From: an uncultured Anaerolineae bacterium
Lineage (GTDB): Bacteria; Chloroflexota; Anaerolineae; JACIWP01
Length of the DNA stretch: 57,669 nt
Assembly: GCA_938049385.1 (NCBI GenBank)
Contig: CALIBQ010000041.1
Coordinates: forward strand, 1 to 57,669
Direction of reading: 5' to 3'
This document shows, in pieces, positions 16,360 through 28,814 of the stretch. The number at the start of each line of letters is the position of its first letter. Position 1 is the stretch's first letter. The position numbers and the translations under genes were made by a program. A model generated the notes under the pieces. The model worked only from the letters and a program-made list of their open reading frames with translations, was not told where the DNA came from and made no database searches.

Positions 16360-18597
16360 TTATTCCCCCCGGCCCAGGATAGGCAGCCAGGCGCGCGGCG
16401 GCAAACGAGGCGCCGGCGAGCTGGTTGCCGTGGCCGTGCTGGTAGCCGTGGGAGTAGGAGAGGCCGGCGGGGTCATCGTCGGCGTCGGCGTGAAGGTGGG
16501 GGTCGCGGTCGGTGTTGGGCTGACAGTGGCAGTGAAGGTCCGGGTAGCGGTCGGCGTAGGACTGCCGGCCGACGGGCCGGGAAGATACTGCCAGATGCCC
16601 AGGCCGCGCGTCCCAACGAGGAGCACCGGGTTGATGGGATAATTGGGGGCGAAGGCCAGTGCCCCGATCGAAACTCCCTGCCATGCCGCATCGCTGACAT
16701 TCTGCCAGCTCACGCCGGCATTGCGGCTGACGTACACACCGGCATGGGTGCCGGCATACATCGGGCCGGCCGGCCAGTCCGGTGCCAGCACCAGCGCCCG
16801 CACAGCGGCCCCGGGGAAGGGGCTCACATTCACCCAGGAATTCCCGCCGTCCATGGACTTGCGCAGGCCGGTGGGACTCTCCCCGCCTACGAACACCGTG
16901 TTATCCACATCATAGCGTGGGGAAATGACCACGGTATTCAGGCTTCCCAACGTGCTGGCCTGCCCCGGCGCGGCCCAGGTCCATCCGCCGTCGGTAGATT
17001 TATACAGGCCGGAAAATTGGGTAGCGGCGAAAACGGTGCGGTCCCGGCTGTACGCCGGCGAGAAGGCCAGCTTGGTGACCATGCTCAACCCATTATCGCT
17101 CCGCACCCAGGTGAGGCCGGCATCGGTCGAGCGGAAAATGCCGCCGGCGGTCGCCGCGAGGACACAGCGTGTCGTCGCGAAGTCCGGCGCAAAGACGATA
17201 TCCGCGATGCTGAAGTTGTCCAGGCCGGCATTGGCCGGCGACCAGGTACTGCCGGCGTCGGTGGAACGGAACAGGCCCCGCTCCGGTGTCCCCACTAGGA
17301 TCAGCCGATCGGAAGCAAAGGTGGGCGAGAAGGCCACCACGCTGATTTCCGCCCCCATTTCGGGGGAGATGAGCTGAGACCAGGAAGCGCCGGCGTTGCC
17401 CGAACGGAACAGGCCGGAATGATCACTGCCAACCATGATCAAGGGGCTGGAGGCATAGTTCGGTGCCATGGCGATACTGCCCACGCTGACGTTCGCCAGC
17501 CCACTGCTGGCCGGCACCCAGCGGGCGGCCGCCGTGGTGGTCTTAAAGACGCCGCCGCCCTCACTGCCGGCGAAGAGCGTGTTATCGGCCGAGAAGCTGG
17601 GTGATATGGCCAGGACATTGATGCTGTCCAGCGTCTCGCTGATGCCGCTGCTGAGATACGTCCAAGACGCTCCACCGTCCGTGGAGGCGTATACCCCTTT
17701 CCAGGTGGCGGCATAGAGCCGGCGGTCGGCGCCCACTCCAAAGCCCGGCGAGATGGCCAGGTCCCGCACTGCCCAGGTATCCAGCCCGCCGGTCGGCATG
17801 GGTTCCCAGGTACTGCCGTCATTGCCCGAACGATACAGACCGTGATGCTGAGTGCTGGCGATGAGGGTGCGGCCGGCAGTGCCCGGTGCCAGCACCAGCG
17901 CGGTGAAGTCGTTGTTGACCAACCCTTCCGTCTGTAAAGTCCAGGTGGCGCCGGCATCGGTAGAGCGGTAAATGCCTCCCCAGGTAATGACCGCCCAGAT
18001 GGTGCGGTCGGCGGCATATTGGGGGGAGAACAGGAACTCCACCACCGCCCGGCGGTGCCACATGGTGCTGACCCAATGCGCACCGCTGTCATGGGAGACG
18101 AAGATGCCGGCGTTCAGAAACCCCAGCACGATGGTGGGGTCCGACGGATACTGCGGGGAAAGCCCGATAGCAGTCAGCGGCATAGACGAAGGGCTGGGGA
18201 GTTCCTGCCAGGTTGTGCCGGCATCGGTGGAGCGGAAGAGCCGGCCGCTCTCGGTACCGACGAATAGAGTGCGGTCGGTGGAAAAGCGCGGTGAGATGGC
18301 CATGGCGCGTATATGGAGGTCCGCCAGCCCCTGGTTGACGGCGGTCCAGGAATCGCCGGCGTTCAGGGAGCGGTATACCCCGCCGGCCTCGGTGCCGGCG
18401 AAAAGGGTTCGATCCTGCGCGAATTGGGGGGAGACCACCAGGGTGCGGATGACGCCGCCCCACAGCCCCTGGGTAAGCGGCGACCACCCTTCGCCCTGGG
18501 CACGGCCGATGGGGGCAAAAAAGGCTGTAACCAGACCGGCCAGCAGGAGCGCCAGGATACCCAACCCCAGGGCAGGTCGCTTCCAGTTCAGGCCCAT
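16360..18597 (-). CDS. Secreted 13-repeat beta-propeller protein (YCF48/BNR-like)
   Basis: The 745-residue protein has an N-terminal signal or anchor (GLGILALLLAGLVTAFFAPI), then 13 copies of a roughly 50-residue unit. Each unit ends in a pattern such as RSTDAGTTW or KSMDGGNSW and includes DRTLFVGTESG. These units are typical of YCF48 or BNR (sialidase-type) propellers. From about residue 675 comes a Thr/Pro-rich spacer, and the chain ends APRLPPRAWLPILGRGE. It is likely displayed outside the cell, and ligand and enzyme activity are unknown. ATG 18597 is chosen because hydrophobic residues begin soon after and AAGGAG lies 12 bases upstream. An in-frame extension to 18675 has no better site. 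Confidence 0.8.
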   Translation of the reverse strand: MGLNWKRPALGLGILALLLAGLVTAFFAPIGRAQGEGWSPLTQGLWGGVIRTLVVSPQFAQDRTLFAGTEAGGVYRSLNAGDSWTAVNQGLADLHIRAMAISPRFSTDRTLFVGTESGRLFRSTDAGTTWQELPSPSSMPLTAIGLSPQYPSDPTIVLGFLNAGIFVSHDSGAHWVSTMWHRRAVVEFLFSPQYAADRTIWAVITWGGIYRSTDAGATWTLQTEGLVNNDFTALVLAPGTAGRTLIASTQHHGLYRSGNDGSTWEPMPTGGLDTWAVRDLAISPGFGVGADRRLYAATWKGVYASTDGGASWTYLSSGISETLDSINVLAISPSFSADNTLFAGSEGGGVFKTTTAAARWVPASSGLANVSVGSIAMAPNYASSPLIMVGSDHSGLFRSGNAGASWSQLISPEMGAEISVVAFSPTFASDRLILVGTPERGLFRSTDAGSTWSPANAGLDNFSIADIVFAPDFATTRCVLAATAGGIFRSTDAGLTWVRSDNGLSMVTKLAFSPAYSRDRTVFAATQFSGLYKSTDGGWTWAAPGQASTLGSLNTVVISPRYDVDNTVFVGGESPTGLRKSMDGGNSWVNVSPFPGAAVRALVLAPDWPAGPMYAGTHAGVYVSRNAGVSWQNVSDAAWQGVSIGALAFAPNYPINPVLLVGTRGLGIWQYLPGPSAGSPTPTATRTFTATVSPTPTATPTFTPTPTMTPPASPTPTATSTATATSSPAPRLPPRAWLPILGRGE

Positions 18598-18677
18598 GAA
18601 ACGATACAGCTCCTTTGGTAAGAATTCCTCGGGTGTTGCGCCGGCCTGTGATGGAGGCGGCCTGCCGCAACGCACCC

Positions 18678-18706
18678 ATTATATCATACTATAGGGAGTG
18701 CGCCAA
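18678..18706 (-). promoter_or_regulatory. Promoter of the propeller gene
   Basis: On the minus strand TTGGCG and TATAAT are 17 bases apart, with TGATATAAT also giving an extended -10. The leader is about 75 bases. Confidence 0.65.
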
Positions 18707-18709
18707 AGT

Positions 18710-18735
18710 GGGAAAAGCCCGCCGGCGCTTTTCCC
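18710..18735. terminator. Symmetric hairpin between divergent promoters
   Basis: GGGAAAAGC and GCTTTTCCC form a perfect 9-bp inverted repeat around eight bases. The internal A and T runs resemble a two-way terminator. It lies between the promoters of the propeller gene and the gyrB operon, so it could insulate them or serve as an operator. Confidence 0.4.
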
Positions 18736-18753
18736 CTTCCTCCCGTTTTGTGG

Positions 18754-18759
18754 TAAAAT
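18754..18759 (+). promoter_or_regulatory. -10 element for membrane protein-gyrB operon
   Basis: TAAAAT lies 30 bases before the preferred start at 18790. The earlier ATG at 18766 falls at the expected transcription start, which argues for the later start unless the message is leaderless. No strong -35 is seen. Confidence 0.35.
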
Positions 18760-18789
18760 AGTGGGATGAGAAAGGAGCGCAGTAAGCGT

Positions 18790-21740
<2,951 letters not shown>

Positions 21741-21749
21741 GCCGCACAG

Positions 21750-21785
21750 AAAAGCCCCTGCGGGTCTCGCTCCGCAAGGGCTTTT
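21750..21785. terminator. Bidirectional terminator between gyrB and copA
   Basis: AAAAGCCC, then CTGCGG, pairs with CCGCAA then GGGCTTTT, with one mismatch. A and T runs face both converging genes. Confidence 0.75.
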
Positions 21786-21787
21786 GA

Positions 21788-24202
21788 TTATTCGGCGATA
21801 CGGGCGCGCCGCAGGCGCAGGCTGTTGGTCACCACGAAGATGGAGCTGAAAGCCATGGCGCCGGCGGCCAGCATGGGATTGATCATGCCCAGCGCCGCCA
21901 CCGGTATCAGGATAGTGTTGTAAAAGAAAGCCCAGAACAGGTTCTGCCGAATGGTGCGCATGGTGCGCCGCGCCAGCAGTATCGCCCGCCAGAGGGCATG
22001 CAGACTGCCGGCCATCAAGGTCACATCGCCGGCCTCCATAGCGATATCGGTGCCTGACCCCATGGCGATGCCGACATCGGCCTGGGCCAATGCCGGCGCG
22101 TCATTCACCCCATCGCCCACCATGGCGACCTTCAGCCCCTGGGATTGAAGCTGTCGGATAGCTGTGGACTTGTCCGCCGGCAGGACCTCCGCCAGCACCT
22201 GCTGAATGCCCACCTGTCGAGCCACCGCCTGGGCGGTGCGCGCGTTGTCGCCGGTGAGCATGATAGGTTCGATGCCAGCGTCCCGCAGTTTGCGGATGAC
22301 CTCCGGCGCCTCTGGGCGAATGGTGTCGGCGATGCCGATGACACCCAGCACCTGCCGGTCGCGCGCCGCGATGATGGCGGTCTTGCCCTGGCTCTCCAGC
22401 GTTTCCAGAAGCCCGCGCGCCGGCCCCAGGTCAATCCCTTCGCCTTCCAAGTACGCCGGCGAACCGATCATCACCGTACTGCCGTTGAACGAGGCGATCA
22501 CACCGCGCCCTGGCACCGCGAAGAAAGTATCCGGATTCCGCAGTGGGAGCATTTCCTCGCGGGCGCGCGCCACTACCGCTTGTCCCAAAGGATGCTCGCT
22601 GTTCTGCTCCACAGCCGCGGCCAGGGAGAGCAGTTCCTCCGCTGACACACCGTTCTCGGTAAGGGGCAGGACATCGGTTACCGCCGGCCGGCCCAGGGTG
22701 ATCGTGCCGGTCTTATCCAGCACCACCGCATCCAGCTTCGCCAGGCGCTCCAGCGCCTCCCCGGACTTGATGAGCACGCCCATCTGCGCGCCCTTGCCTG
22801 TGCCGACCATCACGGCGGTCGGGGTAGCCAAGCCCAGCGCGCAGGGGCAGGCGATGACCAGCACCGCCACCATGGTGAAGAAGGCACGCGTGAAGCCGGC
22901 GCCGGCCAGCATCCAGCCGGCGAAGGTCAGCAGGGCCACAGCGACGACAACCGGCACAAAGACGGCGGCCACGCGGTCAGCCAGGTGCTGGACGGGTGCC
23001 TTGGTGCCCTGCGCCTGCTGGACCAACCGCACGATATTTGCCAGCGCTGTCTCGGCGCCGACGCGGGTTGCCTCGATAACCAGCCGGCCCTCGCGGTTCA
23101 CCGTCCCGCCGATCACCTCTGCCCCCACGCCTTTATGCACCGGCAGGCTCTCGCCGGTCAGCATGGACTCATCCACGGCCGACTGCCCTTCCACGACGAT
23201 GCCGTCCACTGGGATGCGCTCCCCCGGCCGCACCACTACCCAATCCCCCACCTGCACCTGGGAAGCGGGGATTTCCACCTCCTCGCCGTCGCGAAGCAGG
23301 CGGGCGGTTTTCGGGCGCAGGTCCATGAGCCGGCGGATGGCCTCCGAGGTATGCCCTTTGGCGCGTGCCTCCAGGAACTTGCCCAGCACAATCAGCGTGA
23401 TGATGACCGCCGCCGTGTCGTAATAGACGTGTCCAGGGATCAGGAAAGTGGTGGCCAGGCTGTAAAGAAACGCCGCGCTGGAACCCAGGGCAATCAGCAC
23501 GTCCATATTGGCACTGCCGGAGCGCAGGGAGCGGTAGGCGCCGGCGTAGAACTGCCGGCCGACATAGAACTGCACCGGTATGGTCAGCGCCAGCAGGATG
23601 TACTTGCGGACGGCGAAATCGGGCAGAAGACCGAGGTCCGGCAGTATGCTCAGCAGGAACACCGGCACGGTGAAGATGAGGCCGATGATAAGCAGGCGGC
23701 GCTGTCGTTCGATCTCCGCGCGCCGGGCCTGGCTTTCCACATCCTCCGCGGCCTCTTCCAGCGCCGCGGTCGTGGGGACGCGGTAGCCGGCCTCCTCCAG
23801 CACCCGCTTCATGGCACTGACTGGCGCCAGGCCGGGGATATATCGCACCTGGACCCTGCCGGCCGTCACATTTGCCTTCACCTCCAGCACGCCGTCCAGC
23901 CGTGAGAGCAGTTCTTCTGCCTTCGCCGCGCTGCTCGCATCCGTCATGCCCTGCACCGGCAGTGTCACCAAGCCGGTGGCCACATCATAGCCGGCGTCCC
24001 GCACACGCTGTACCAGGACCCGTGTGTCCACGCTGGCCGGGTCATACACCACCTGGGCGCGCTCCAGGGCGAAGTTGACGCTGGCAGTCTCTACGCCGGC
24101 GGTGCGCTTCAAGTTGCGCTCGATGGTCAGCGCACAGTTGGCGCAGGTCATCCCCAAGACGGGGATGGCGGCCTGCTTTTTCTCAGCCGCTGTTTGCTCC
24201 AT
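21788..24202 (-). CDS. copA: Copper-exporting P1B-type ATPase
   Basis: CopA pumps Cu(I) out of the cytoplasm. The 804-residue protein begins with a metal-binding domain ([15 protein letters not shown], Cys20 and Cys23). A second HMA-like domain has the fold ([20 protein letters not shown]) but has lost both cysteines. Then come eight helices, the actuator loop, the CPC membrane site in [14 protein letters not shown], the phosphorylation site DKTGTITLG, the SEHPLG motif and [16 protein letters not shown]. The ATG at 24202 follows GAGGA by nine bases and is preferred to 24229. It is 23 bases downstream of copZ in one operon. Confidence 0.93.
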   Translation of the reverse strand: MEQTAAEKKQAAIPVLGMTCANCALTIERNLKRTAGVETASVNFALERAQVVYDPASVDTRVLVQRVRDAGYDVATGLVTLPVQGMTDASSAAKAEELLSRLDGVLEVKANVTAGRVQVRYIPGLAPVSAMKRVLEEAGYRVPTTAALEEAAEDVESQARRAEIERQRRLLIIGLIFTVPVFLLSILPDLGLLPDFAVRKYILLALTIPVQFYVGRQFYAGAYRSLRSGSANMDVLIALGSSAAFLYSLATTFLIPGHVYYDTAAVIITLIVLGKFLEARAKGHTSEAIRRLMDLRPKTARLLRDGEEVEIPASQVQVGDWVVVRPGERIPVDGIVVEGQSAVDESMLTGESLPVHKGVGAEVIGGTVNREGRLVIEATRVGAETALANIVRLVQQAQGTKAPVQHLADRVAAVFVPVVVAVALLTFAGWMLAGAGFTRAFFTMVAVLVIACPCALGLATPTAVMVGTGKGAQMGVLIKSGEALERLAKLDAVVLDKTGTITLGRPAVTDVLPLTENGVSAEELLSLAAAVEQNSEHPLGQAVVARAREEMLPLRNPDTFFAVPGRGVIASFNGSTVMIGSPAYLEGEGIDLGPARGLLETLESQGKTAIIAARDRQVLGVIGIADTIRPEAPEVIRKLRDAGIEPIMLTGDNARTAQAVARQVGIQQVLAEVLPADKSTAIRQLQSQGLKVAMVGDGVNDAPALAQADVGIAMGSGTDIAMEAGDVTLMAGSLHALWRAILLARRTMRTIRQNLFWAFFYNTILIPVAALGMINPMLAAGAMAFSSIFVVTNSLRLRRARIAE

Positions 24203-24225
24203 GGGTACACTTCCTCTATCGGAGG

Positions 24226-24429
24226 TCACCCCTCCGCTGGATAGCCGATCTCCGCCAGCGTCTGTCTGATGACGTCAAGGGCGTCTCCATCGAATTCGAC
24301 GCGGACCTCCTTGCGCTCGACACTGCCCTCGACCTTGCGCACCGCCGGCAACTGCTTCAGCTCGCGCGTGATGGTCATAATGCAGTGATGGCAGCTAATA
24401 TTAGGGACCTTCAACATGACTTCTGCCAT
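24226..24429 (-). CDS. copZ: CopZ-like copper chaperone
   Basis: The 67-residue HMA-domain protein delivers copper to CopA. The metal site reads [11 protein letters not shown], so a CHHC pair replaces the usual CxxC context MTCxxC, and the added histidines may tune binding. The ATG at 24429 has a near-perfect GGAGGTGA seven bases upstream. A longer frame to 24615 is an artefact. It is the first gene of the copZ-copA pair. Confidence 0.88.
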   Translation of the reverse strand: MAEVMLKVPNISCHHCIMTITRELKQLPAVRKVEGSVERKEVRVEFDGDALDVIRQTLAEIGYPAEG

Positions 24430-24474
24430 GATATCACCTCCGCGGTGGATATGCCGGCCTCCGCCGGCACATTC

Positions 24475-24504
24475 AGTATACACCTTGTTTAGCAAAATTG
24501 TCAA
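24475..24504 (-). promoter_or_regulatory. Promoter of copZ-copA
   Basis: On the minus strand TTGACA and TATACT are 18 bases apart. Long spacers are common in metal-regulated promoters, but no CopY or CsoR box is obvious. Confidence 0.65.
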
Positions 24505-24579
24505 GTAATAGCGGTTACATCCCGGCAGGCCGGCACCGGGTAGTAGCGACACGGCTGTGCCCCCACACATCGCGCCCCG

Positions 24580-24609
24580 TTTGGCGCATCCGCCAAAATA
24601 TGCTATAAT
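24580..24609 (+). promoter_or_regulatory. Promoter with palindromic operator for the sugar ABC ATPase
   Basis: TTGGCG (24581-24586) and TATAAT (24604-24609) are 17 bases apart. The perfect palindrome TTTGGCG-CATC-CGCCAAA at 24580-24597 covers the -35 and most of the spacer, where a repressor would block polymerase. Confidence 0.55.
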
Positions 24610-24962
24610 GAACATGCTGGTAGCGGTTCGTGCCTTTCATCACCAGAAAAGGAGGTGTAGCCAAAAGGGGCCTGATCGCGTCCGACCCATTGGCCCTGCA
24701 TCTCTGCCTCCAATGCACTATCTTCCTGCCCCGTTCTGCGATCGGCCCGCGGGACAAAATCAACGCCATGTTTGCATTCGATGGAATTTGGCGGGCGCTC
24801 TGGGGAGCGGTTTTGGCCGTGTGCCCGGCACGCCGGCGGAGGGCGCGCAATGCCGGCGTTGGCTGACCGAACAGTTCTGTCCCCGAGCGAGATACCCCCA
24901 CGATGGACAAGCGCGCCGTATTATTGCATATTGCAAATCCTATCAAACGGAGAAAGTGACGG
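24610..24962 (+). other. Long leader of the ABC ATPase gene
   Basis: About 350 bases separate the promoter from the start codon. There is an AAAAGGAGGTG at 24646-24656 with no sensible start codon after it and no ORF that looks real. I recognise no riboswitch class. Confidence 0.35.
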
Positions 24963-26063
24963 ATGGCGAGTGTCACCTATGATCATGTGACCAAGCGCTT
25001 TGGCGACGTGACTGCGGTCAACGATCTGTGCATCCATATCGAGGATGGGGAGTTCCTCGTTTTCGTCGGTCCTTCCGGTTGCGGCAAGACCACTTCACTG
25101 CGCCTGCTGGCCGGCCTGGAGGAAATCACCTCCGGCAATATCCTCATCGGCGATCGCGTGGTCAACGACGTGCCGCCCAAGGACCGCAACATCGCTATGG
25201 TGTTCCAGAGCTACGCGCTCTATCCCCATATGAGCGTGTACGACAACATGGCCTTCGGCCTGAAACTGCGCAAGGTCCCCAAGGCGGAGATTGACCGCCG
25301 GGTGAAAGAGGCCGCGGCCATGCTGGGCATCGAGAACCTGCTGGACCGCAAGCCCAAACAGCTTTCCGGCGGCCAGCGGCAGCGCGTGGCGCTTGGTCGC
25401 GCCATCGTGCGGGAGCCGGCGGTCTTCCTCCTGGACGAGCCCCTCTCCAACCTGGATGCCAAACTGCGCGTCCAGACCCGCGCCGAGCTCTCGAAACTGT
25501 ATCAGCGCCTGGGCACCACCTTCATCTACGTCACCCATGATCAGGTCGAGGCCATGACCATGGGAACCCGCATCGCGGTGATGCGGGACGGTATCCTCCA
25601 GCAGGTGGATACCCCCCAGCGCCTGTACGAGGCGCCCGATAATATCTTCGTGGCCGGCTTCATCGGAAGCCCCTCCATGAACTTCTTTGATGCCACCATC
25701 GTGGACGTGGACGGCAAGCTGTTCGTGGACGGCGGCACCTATCGCCTCCCCATTCCCGAAGAGAAGGCCAACGCGCTCAAGCCGTACAAGGGCAAGGAGG
25801 TCATTTTCGGCATCCGACCCGAGGATATTTTCGCCAAGCCTTATGTCCCGCCCGGCATCTTCGAAGCCATCATGAAGGCCGACGTGGATGTCACCGAGCT
25901 GATGGGCAATGAGATTTTCCTGTATCTGCTGACCGGCAAGCGGAGCTTCATCGCCCGTGTGGACCCGCGCACGCCGGCACGCGCCGGCGACCAGGTCGAG
26001 CTGGTGGTGAACATGCACAACGCCCACTTCTTCGACCCGCAGACTGAGCGTGCGATCCGCTAG
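24963..26063 (+). CDS. Sugar ABC transporter ATP-binding protein (UgpC/MsmX type)
   Basis: The 366-residue ATPase energises uptake of sugars or oligosaccharides by CUT1-type permeases. It has Walker A GPSGCGKTTSLRLLAG, the Q-loop MVFQSYALYPHMSV, signature LSGGQRQRVALGRAIV, Walker B VFLLDEPLSNLDAKLR and HDQVEAMTMG. The C-terminal TOBE/MalK regulatory domain has FGIRPEDI. No permease or binding protein is nearby, so it is an orphan that may serve several transporters, as MsmX does. The glycolytic genes follow on the same strand. Confidence 0.93.
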   Translation: MASVTYDHVTKRFGDVTAVNDLCIHIEDGEFLVFVGPSGCGKTTSLRLLAGLEEITSGNILIGDRVVNDVPPKDRNIAMVFQSYALYPHMSVYDNMAFGLKLRKVPKAEIDRRVKEAAAMLGIENLLDRKPKQLSGGQRQRVALGRAIVREPAVFLLDEPLSNLDAKLRVQTRAELSKLYQRLGTTFIYVTHDQVEAMTMGTRIAVMRDGILQQVDTPQRLYEAPDNIFVAGFIGSPSMNFFDATIVDVDGKLFVDGGTYRLPIPEEKANALKPYKGKEVIFGIRPEDIFAKPYVPPGIFEAIMKADVDVTELMGNEIFLYLLTGKRSFIARVDPRTPARAGDQVELVVNMHNAHFFDPQTERAIR

Positions 26064-26120
26064 GCCGGCCGTAGCTTGCCGCTCGCACAACTTTTCACAA
26101 CAACGACGTGAACAGGCGCA

Positions 26121-26160
26121 AAGGGGCAAACCGTACGGCGGCGTATGGTTTGCCCCTTCT
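26121..26160 (+). terminator. Terminator after the ABC ATPase gene
   Basis: A perfect 12-bp stem (AAGGGGCAAACC with GGTTTGCCCCTT) encloses 14 bases, with a weak T tail (CTTAC). Confidence 0.65.
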
Positions 26161-26211
26161 TACGCGCGAAATCACTGACAAATCACGGCCTGCATTGAGG
26201 AGCATGATACA

Positions 26212-27420
26212 ATGGTGAGTTTCGAAGTACTGCGGGAACTGCATATCCCGGCGGAAACGAAGATCATCATGCTGGTGATGGACGGGTTGGGAGGCCTGCC
26301 GCTCCAGCCCGGCGGGAAAACCGAGCTGGAAACGGCGCGCACGCCGCACATGGACCGGCTGGCCGGCGAAGGCATCTGCGGCCTCAGCGTCCCGGTGGCC
26401 GCCGGCATCACCCCCGGCAGCGGCCCGTCCCACCTGGCCCTGTTCGGCTACGACCCCTTCCGCTACGAGATCGGGCGCGGCGTGCTGGAAGCCCTGGGCA
26501 TCGGCTTCGAGCTGGGGCCGGACGACCTGGCGGCACGCGGCAACTTCTGCACCGTGGATGAAGAGGGGCGCATCACCGACCGGCGCGCCGGCCGCATCCC
26601 CACCGAGAAATGCGCCCAACTGGTGGAAAAACTGCGCGCCATCCAACTTCCCGGCGTCGAGGTCTTTGTCGAGCCAGTCAAGGACTACCGCTTCGTGCTG
26701 GTCCTGCGCGGCAAGGGATTGTCCGATAAGCTGACCGAGACCGACCCCCAGCAGGTGGGCAAAAAGCCCCTGCCGGTGACAGCCTTAAGCCAGGACGCGG
26801 AGCACACGGCGCAACTGCTCAACACTTGGATCGCTGAGGCGGCCAAGGTCCTGGCGAGCGAGAAGCCGGCCAACATGCTGACCCTGCGCGGCCTGGCCAA
26901 AAACCCCGGCCTGCCGCCCATGTCCGAGGTGTACGGCCTGCGCGCCGCCGCCATCGCCACCTATCCCATGTATCGCGGGGTCAGCCGGCTGGTCGGCATG
27001 ACGGTGCTCGACGTCGGCGGGGAAACGCTGGAGGACGAGATTGCCGTCCTGCGCCGGCATTGGGCCGACTTCGATTTCTTTTATGTGCACGTGAAGAAGA
27101 CCGACAGCGCTGGCGAAGACGGAGATTTCCAGCGCAAGGTAGAGATCATCGAATATGTGGATGCGCTGATACCCGACATCATGGCGCTCAAGCCGGACGT
27201 GCTCATCATCACCGGGGACCATTCCACGCCGGCACTCCTCAAGAGCCACAGCTGGCACCCAGTGCCGACCATCCTCTGGTCGCGGGTGTGTCGGGCCGAC
27301 GCGGTGCGGGAGTTTGGCGAAACGGCGTGCTCGCAGGGCGGGCTGGGGGTTTTCCCCGCCACGGACCTGATGCCCCTGGCGCTGGCCAACGCCGGCCGCC
27401 TCACGAAATTTGGTGCATGA
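26212..27420 (+). CDS. apgM: 2,3-bisphosphoglycerate-independent phosphoglycerate mutase, archaeal type
   Basis: ApgM interconverts 3- and 2-phosphoglycerate in glycolysis and gluconeogenesis without a bisphosphate cofactor. The 402-residue protein belongs to the alkaline-phosphatase superfamily: metal site MDGLGGLPLQ, nucleophile region ITPGSGPSHLALFGYDPF, and C-terminal metal ligands in HVKKTDSAGEDGDF and ITGDHSTPAL with SHSWHPVP. Length is typical. GAGGAG lies nine bases before the ATG. PPi-PFK follows after 71 bases and H+-PPase after that. Confidence 0.93.
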   Translation: MVSFEVLRELHIPAETKIIMLVMDGLGGLPLQPGGKTELETARTPHMDRLAGEGICGLSVPVAAGITPGSGPSHLALFGYDPFRYEIGRGVLEALGIGFELGPDDLAARGNFCTVDEEGRITDRRAGRIPTEKCAQLVEKLRAIQLPGVEVFVEPVKDYRFVLVLRGKGLSDKLTETDPQQVGKKPLPVTALSQDAEHTAQLLNTWIAEAAKVLASEKPANMLTLRGLAKNPGLPPMSEVYGLRAAAIATYPMYRGVSRLVGMTVLDVGGETLEDEIAVLRRHWADFDFFYVHVKKTDSAGEDGDFQRKVEIIEYVDALIPDIMALKPDVLIITGDHSTPALLKSHSWHPVPTILWSRVCRADAVREFGETACSQGGLGVFPATDLMPLALANAGRLTKFGA

Positions 27421-27438
27421 GGGGCGGAGGGATACAAT
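27410..27438 (+). promoter_or_regulatory. Possible promoter of the PFK gene
   Basis: TTGGTG and TACAAT are 17 bases apart, overlapping the end of apgM. This would give the phosphofructokinase its own start. Confidence 0.4.
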
Positions 27439-27491
27439 AATCTGTACCATTCGGCTCTGCCTGACTTGCAGGGCCGGGGAGATATTGGATC

Positions 27492-28712
27492 ATGGCTGGT
27501 AATCTGCTGGTTGCACAATCCGGCGGGCCAACGGCGGTCATCAACGCCAGCCTGGCCGGCGTGGTGCAGAGCGCCGTCGCATCTGGGCGCTTTGGCCGAG
27601 TCTTCGGCGCGCTCGATGGGACGCTGGGCATCCTGCGCGAGACGCTGGTGGACCTGACCCAGGAAGAGCCGGCGATCTGGAAGCTGGTCCAGCAGACGCC
27701 CGGCGCGGCATTGGGCACCAGCCGGCTGAAGCTCACCGACGCCCATTATGACCGCATCCTGGCCGTGCTGAAAGTCCATAACGTGCATTACCTCTGTCTC
27801 ATCGGCGGCAACGACTCCATGGATTCGGCCTGGAAGCTGTCGCGCCTGGCCGCACACAGCGGCTACGAACTGCTGGTCATGGGCGTGCCCAAGACTGTGG
27901 ATAACGACCTGGCCTTCACCGACCACTGCCCGGGCTACGGAAGTGCCGCCCGTTTCGTGGCGGTGACGATGCGCGATACCTGCATTGACAGTTGGTCCGG
28001 CAAGCTCTCCACGCCGGTCAAAATCGTGGAGATCATGGGCCGGCATGCCGGCTGGCTCACCGCTTCCGCCGCCCTGGCGCGTGCAAGCACCCCCGATGGC
28101 GCTCCTCACCTCATCTATGTCCCGGAGCGGCCCATCACCCTCGAGCAGTTCCTCGAGGACGTGGAAGCCGCCTACCGCCGGCACGGTTATGTGGTGGTCG
28201 CCCTGTCGGAGGGGGTGCGCAACCCGCAAGGGGAACTGCTGGGAACCGCTGTGGAAGCGGTGGACGCCTTCGGTCACCGCCAATTGGGCGGGGTCAGCGC
28301 TGTGCTGGCGGAAAAGGTCTCGGAGCGACTGCGGCTGAAAGCCCGTTTCGAGAAGCCGGACACCATGCAGAGATCTTCCTCCGCCCTGGTCTCGCAGGTG
28401 GACCGGGAGGAGGCACTGCGCGCCGGCCAAGAAGCGGTGCGCGCCCTGCTTCAGGGCATCAGCGGCAAGATGATCACACTGGAGCGGGAGGAGGGGCCAA
28501 CGTATCACTGCCGCACCGGCCTGGCCGACCTGGACAAAGTCGCCGGCGTCGAGCGACTGCTCCCTGAGGCCTACCTGGACACCAACGGGCACGATGTCAC
28601 GCCGGCCTTCTTGGACTATGTGCGTCCGCTCATCGGCGAGCCGCTCCCGCCGGTGGGATTCTTGCGGCGTCATGCGGTGCCGGCCGGCCTGCCGCCTTGG
28701 ATTGAAGCATGA
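27492..28712 (+). CDS. Pyrophosphate-dependent 6-phosphofructokinase
   Basis: The 406-residue enzyme phosphorylates fructose 6-phosphate, reversibly if PPi is the donor. The phosphoryl donor is inferred from two positions. IGGNDSMDSAWKL has Asp where ATP enzymes have Gly (GGDGS), and VMGVPKTVDNDL has Lys where ATP enzymes have Gly (PGTIDND). Other motifs are AQSGGPTAVINAS, IMGRHAGWL and ALSEGV. The neighbour is a membrane pyrophosphatase, so PPi is a central currency here. Start ATG 27492 has GGGGAG ten bases upstream. Confidence 0.92.
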   Translation: MAGNLLVAQSGGPTAVINASLAGVVQSAVASGRFGRVFGALDGTLGILRETLVDLTQEEPAIWKLVQQTPGAALGTSRLKLTDAHYDRILAVLKVHNVHYLCLIGGNDSMDSAWKLSRLAAHSGYELLVMGVPKTVDNDLAFTDHCPGYGSAARFVAVTMRDTCIDSWSGKLSTPVKIVEIMGRHAGWLTASAALARASTPDGAPHLIYVPERPITLEQFLEDVEAAYRRHGYVVVALSEGVRNPQGELLGTAVEAVDAFGHRQLGGVSAVLAEKVSERLRLKARFEKPDTMQRSSSALVSQVDREEALRAGQEAVRALLQGISGKMITLEREEGPTYHCRTGLADLDKVAGVERLLPEAYLDTNGHDVTPAFLDYVRPLIGEPLPPVGFLRRHAVPAGLPPWIEA

Positions 28713-28718
28713 GCGAAT

Positions 28719-28748
28719 TTGCGTAAACCGCAGACAATATTATATACA
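28719..28748 (+). promoter_or_regulatory. Possible promoter of the pyrophosphatase gene
   Basis: TTGCGT and TATACA are 18 bases apart in a locally AT-rich gap, about 65 bases before the start codon. Confidence 0.4.
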
Positions 28749-28814
28749 GCGTACCATTCCTGCCGGCCCTGCATTTCTTCCAAAAATTTTATGTAAGGAG
28801 GAGCATCAAGGGGT

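Noticed and set aside
24630-24866. 78-codon frame after AAAAGGAGGTG in the ABC ATPase leader
   Set aside because: Its start precedes the ribosome site, composition is unlike coding DNA here, and no domain is seen.
27081-28673. 530-residue minus-strand frame
   Set aside because: Antisense to the phosphofructokinase and ApgM genes; no domain.
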